From Ancylobacter sp. Lp-2 (GTDB taxonomy: Bacteria > Pseudomonadota > Alphaproteobacteria > Rhizobiales > Xanthobacteraceae): DNA of 64,000 bases. Positions 61,026 through 64,000 of the stretch are shown piece by piece. Location of the stretch: NCBI RefSeq assembly GCF_020523795.1, contig NZ_JAJALI010000003.1, forward strand, positions 186,001 through 250,000, written 5' to 3'. Position numbers and translations under genes: made by a program. Under the pieces are notes generated by a model. That model was not told the DNA's origin and did not search any database. It saw only the letters and a program-made list of their open reading frames with translations. Numbering within the stretch: the first letter of the stretch is position 1; the number at the start of each line of letters is the position of its first letter.

Positions 61026-63704
61026 TCACACCAAGTGCCGCAACGTTTCCGTCGCCGCGGCGAAGGCGAAGCGGATCGGCTGCGGGTGGCCGAGAAAATA
61101 TCCCTGCCCTTCGGTGCAGCCGACCCGACGGGCCACGTCCAATTGCTCGGCGGTCTCAATGCCTTCGGCCGTCGTGGTCATGTTGAGGCGCACCGCCAGC
61201 GCGGCGAGGGCATCGACGATGGCGGCGCTGTCGGAGCGATAGGTCATCTCCTGCACGAAGGAGCGGTCGATCTTGATCTTGTCGAGCGGGAACTGGCGGA
61301 GATGGCTGAGGCTGGAATAGCCGGTGCCGAAATCATCGAGCACGACGCGCACGCCGAGCGCCCGCAGGCGGCGCAGGACATCCAGGTTGCGCTGGTCGTC
61401 GGCGAACAGCGCGGTCTCGGTAATCTCCAGTTCCAGCCGGGCCGGATCGAGGCCGGTCTCGCGCAGCACCTCGCCCACCGTCGCGACGATGTCGCCGAAG
61501 GCAAGCTGCACCGGGGAAATGTTGACCGCCGCCTTGAGGTCGCCCGGCAGCAGCATGATGTCGGCGCAGGCCTGCCGCAGAACCCAAGCGCCGATATCGA
61601 CGATCAGCCCGGTTTCCTCGGCCAGTGGAATGAAACGAGCCGGGCAGACGGCCCCGCGCCGTGGATGCGTCCAGCGCAGCAGCGCCTCGAAGCCACGCAG
61701 CCGCGCATTCGCCAGCTCGTAGATCGGCTGATAGAAGAGCTCGAACTGCTGTGCCGCCAGCGCCTCCCGCAGATCGGCCTCCATCTCCAGCCGGGCGCGC
61801 AGATGCTCGTCCATTTCCGGCACGAAGATGCGATAGGTGCCCCGCCCCTTCGCCTTCGCTTCGTAAAGGGCGAGGTCGGCCTGCTTGAGGAGGCCGTCGG
61901 CGTCGGCCTCGGCGCCGTCGGCGAGGGCGATACCGACGCTGACGCTGATCGCGATGGTGTGCCCCATGATCGCGTAGGGCTCGCTCAACGCCTCGATGAT
62001 GCGCCCGCTCAGCGCTTCGGCCTCCTGCGAGGGGGCCGGATCAAGGCTGATGACCGCGAATTCGTCGCCGCCGAGCCGGGCGATCCGTTCGGAATCGCCG
62101 ACACAGCCGCGCAGCCGCTCGGCCGCCGCCCGCAACAGCGCATCGCCGACCGGATGGCCGAGCGTGTCGTTGACGTCCTTGAAGCGGTCGAGGTCGAGAT
62201 AGAGCAGCGCCAGGCGCACACCCTGTCCGGCGGTGGCGCGCAGCGCGGCCTCGGCACGCTCGCGGAACAGCACCCGGTTCGGCAGGCGGGTCAGGTCGTC
62301 ATGATGGGCGAGGAAGCGGATACGGCCCTCGCGCTCGGTGAGCGCCGCATTCTGCCGCTGCGCCTCCTCCGCCGCCTCGGTCGCGCGTGCATTGGCTTCG
62401 GCGAGTTCGGCCAGCATGGTCTTCAGCGCGGTGACGTCGGTTCGGATGCCGACGATACCGCCATCGGCGGTGTGGCGCTCCCGCACCAGGATCCAGCGCC
62501 CGTCCGGCAGGCGGCGCTCGATGGTCCCGGCGCCACCGCGATGCCACTCGACCATTTCCGTCACGAAGGCATCGACATCGCCGCCGGCATCGGGGAACTG
62601 CCCGACCTGCACCCCCTGGCGGATGATGTCCTCATAGCGCGTGCCGGGGAGCAGGAACGGCGCGATCAGCGGATAGACGTCGCGATAGCGCTGGTTGCAG
62701 GTGACCAGCCGGTCCTGCTCGTCCCACATCACGAAGCCGTCCGACATCGCGTCGATGGCGTTCAACAGCACCGTGGCCGCCCGCGTGCGCTCGGCGTCGC
62801 TCCGCTCGCGCTGACGCAGCGCCACCAGCAGCGCACTCGAAAAGGCGGTGAGCAGCAATCCGCCCAACACGGTCGCGACGACCAGGCGGTCGCGGTCGCG
62901 CTGCCAGTCCTCCAGCATCGCCTGCCGGCCAGCGGTGAGCACCACCCGCACATCGTCATAGAGCGAGGCGCGGACCACCGCCAATTGCCGGCCTTCCTCG
63001 CCATGTCCAGCCACCACGAAAACCCGGCCGTCCGGCGTATGGGTCCCGAGCGCGCCCGGAGCGATCTGGCCGGTGCGCAGTTCGTCATGCGGTAGGGCGG
63101 CGATGAGCTGGCCGTTCGGCCGCTCCAGCTGGATCCGCATGCGCGGATCGATGCCGGTTTCGCCGAGCAGTCCCATCAGCGTCGGCAGCGGCACTTCGGC
63201 CACCGGGGTGACGTCCTTCCAGTCGGCGACGATGCGGGAGACGTAGAGCGCCCAGTCGCCGGTGATGCGATTGCGGACCGGGCCGATCAGCGCCGTCGGC
63301 CCGGCGCCGAATTCGGCGGCTCCGAAGGGCAGCGTCCGCCCGTTGCTGCGCGCCCGGGCGGACACCAGGATCCGGCCGGCGGGATTGACCAGCAGCAGGT
63401 CGTGATAGGCTAGGGTCTGGAAATTCACCCCCCGCAGCAGGTCCCCGGCGACCTCCGGCGTTTCCGGCGAGGCCTTGGCCGCCGCGAACAGGGTCGGCAG
63501 GCTGGCCAGCGCGCCGTGAACCTGCAGCAGCTGGCGGTTCAGCGCGTTCTCGACCGCCTGCGCCGTGCGCGTGAGCGAGGTTTCCGCCGCCGCCAGCGCG
63601 CCGCGCTCGCCGCGTTCGAGCAGCGCCGCCATTCCGACCGCCATCACCACCAGAATGATGGCGGTGCCGACAATGACGATCAGCTGGAGGCGGTGCCAGA
63701 TCAT
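61026..63704 (-). CDS. Membrane sensor with PAS, GGDEF and EAL domains (cyclic-di-GMP turnover)
   Basis: 892 residues: TM helix at about 7-29, a periplasmic sensor region (about 30-270), a second TM at about 272-295, a PAS region (about 315-430), GGDEF domain (motif GGDEF at about 545-549) and EAL domain (EALLRW at about 671). Both catalytic motifs are intact: DDFGTGYSS and KIDRSFV in the EAL half, GGDEF unmodified in the cyclase half. Cyclase or phosphodiesterase activity could each occur. A coiled segment (MLAELAEANARATEAAEEAQRQ) links PAS to GGDEF. No partner gene is adjacent. Confidence 0.95.
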   Translation of the reverse strand: MIWHRLQLIVIVGTAIILVVMAVGMAALLERGERGALAAAETSLTRTAQAVENALNRQLLQVHGALASLPTLFAAAKASPETPEVAGDLLRGVNFQTLAYHDLLLVNPAGRILVSARARSNGRTLPFGAAEFGAGPTALIGPVRNRITGDWALYVSRIVADWKDVTPVAEVPLPTLMGLLGETGIDPRMRIQLERPNGQLIAALPHDELRTGQIAPGALGTHTPDGRVFVVAGHGEEGRQLAVVRASLYDDVRVVLTAGRQAMLEDWQRDRDRLVVATVLGGLLLTAFSSALLVALRQRERSDAERTRAATVLLNAIDAMSDGFVMWDEQDRLVTCNQRYRDVYPLIAPFLLPGTRYEDIIRQGVQVGQFPDAGGDVDAFVTEMVEWHRGGAGTIERRLPDGRWILVRERHTADGGIVGIRTDVTALKTMLAELAEANARATEAAEEAQRQNAALTEREGRIRFLAHHDDLTRLPNRVLFRERAEAALRATAGQGVRLALLYLDLDRFKDVNDTLGHPVGDALLRAAAERLRGCVGDSERIARLGGDEFAVISLDPAPSQEAEALSGRIIEALSEPYAIMGHTIAISVSVGIALADGAEADADGLLKQADLALYEAKAKGRGTYRIFVPEMDEHLRARLEMEADLREALAAQQFELFYQPIYELANARLRGFEALLRWTHPRRGAVCPARFIPLAEETGLIVDIGAWVLRQACADIMLLPGDLKAAVNISPVQLAFGDIVATVGEVLRETGLDPARLELEITETALFADDQRNLDVLRRLRALGVRVVLDDFGTGYSSLSHLRQFPLDKIKIDRSFVQEMTYRSDSAAIVDALAALAVRLNMTTTAEGIETAEQLDVARRVGCTEGQGYFLGHPQPIRFAFAAATETLRHLV

Positions 63705-63733
63705 CGCTTACCGTTGGCTGCAGCGTTCACCGT

Positions 63734-64000
63734 TCACTTTGCCTTGGCTTCGATGGCGAGGGTTGGGGCGATGTAAGTGTTCCAGGCCTTCACGCAGCCT
63801 TCGCCGCAGCGTTCGATCCAGCGCGGCAGCACCACCTCCCGCAGGAGATGGGCGCGGCGATCCTCGTCGGCGGCCGAGGTCGGCACCAATGTCATCGGTC
63901 GTTTCAGCGGCGTGGTGCAGACGATCTTGCCGGTATTGCAGGCGAGGCCGCGCTGCGTGTCCGCCTCCGCCTGCTGCCAGATGCGGCGCTCAAGATCGGC
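63734..64000 (-). CDS. C-terminal part of a periplasmic receptor, probably TRAP-type (partial)
   Basis: 88 residues are visible before the stop at 63734; the start is outside the window. The sequence includes WQQAEADTQRGLACNTGKIVC, then RAHLLREVVLPRWIERCGEGCVKAWNTYIAPTLAIEA. The CG..CV..WN pattern near the C-terminus is what I recall from a subgroup of TRAP DctP-type receptors. The gene ends 30 bp upstream of the GGDEF-EAL start on the same strand, so the two may be co-transcribed, pairing a solute receptor with a c-di-GMP enzyme. Confidence 0.65.
   Translation of the reverse strand, partial: ADLERRIWQQAEADTQRGLACNTGKIVCTTPLKRPMTLVPTSAADEDRRAHLLREVVLPRWIERCGEGCVKAWNTYIAPTLAIEAKAK

Noticed and set aside
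1..64000. CRISPR arrays, tRNA or rRNA genes, prophage, integrases or transposases
   Set aside because: None seen. The tandem repeats present are short, unspaced or within coding sequence, and no mobile-element protein is recognisable.

Overview
This is a GC-rich, gene-dense chromosomal window. It reads as a member of the Hyphomicrobiales (Rhizobiales, Alphaproteobacteria), perhaps near Xanthobacteraceae. That placement is an inference from three things: base composition, a SAM-II riboswitch ahead of met genes, and an intergenic repeat of a type I recall from Rhizobiales. Most genes belong to solute uptake or small-molecule catabolism, each with a local regulator. I see no rRNA, tRNA, CRISPR array, phage or complete IS element.

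Layout. Positions 1-12.5 kb: a LysR fragment, a two-component flavin monooxygenase (flavin reductase plus luciferase-like oxygenase), three Gfo/Idh/MocA dehydrogenases, a carboxymuconolactone-decarboxylase-like protein, a second LysR, a TctCBA tricarboxylate-type transporter and a fatty acid desaturase. This looks like a catabolic island for an unknown organic acid or ring compound. It holds a MITE-like palindromic element, a 16-bp tandem repeat, and a 68-bp element duplicated ahead of two of the dehydrogenases. 12.6-16.5 kb: an osmoprotectant ABC operon in the order yehZYXW. 16.6-23.9 kb: LysR, a TRAP transporter, an aminotransferase, an SDR and an MFS protein, probably one uptake and degradation operon. 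23.9-26 kb: an XRE-cupin regulator divergent from an omega-amino acid aminotransferase. 26-30.3 kb: an RND efflux pump and its adaptor. 30.7-31.7 kb: an aldo/keto reductase.

31.8-36 kb: a methionine-uptake locus with two MetQ receptors. The metNIQ leader carries a SAM-II riboswitch, then an 11-codon Cys-Cys leader peptide with a near-perfect Shine-Dalgarno, then a 66-aa small ORF. This stacked sulfur-amino-acid control region is the most interesting part of the window. 36.1-39.9 kb: an SbcD/YhaO-like nuclease and a YhaN-like SMC ATPase without a zinc hook. 40-50 kb: an MBL hydrolase, a GSA-type aminotransferase, two paralogous TetR regulators and a Dpp-type peptide ABC operon. A shared 26-bp palindromic operator links the aminotransferase/TetR promoter with the peptide-transporter promoter.

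50-64 kb: a DMT exporter, a TerC/CBS/CorC membrane protein, an Fe3+-type ABC transporter with an MBL gene at its tail, a DUF3182-like/alpha-beta hydrolase pair, a UdgX-type uracil-DNA crosslinking protein, a decayed ABC ATPase remnant, a GGDEF-EAL sensor and the C-terminus of a TRAP receptor.
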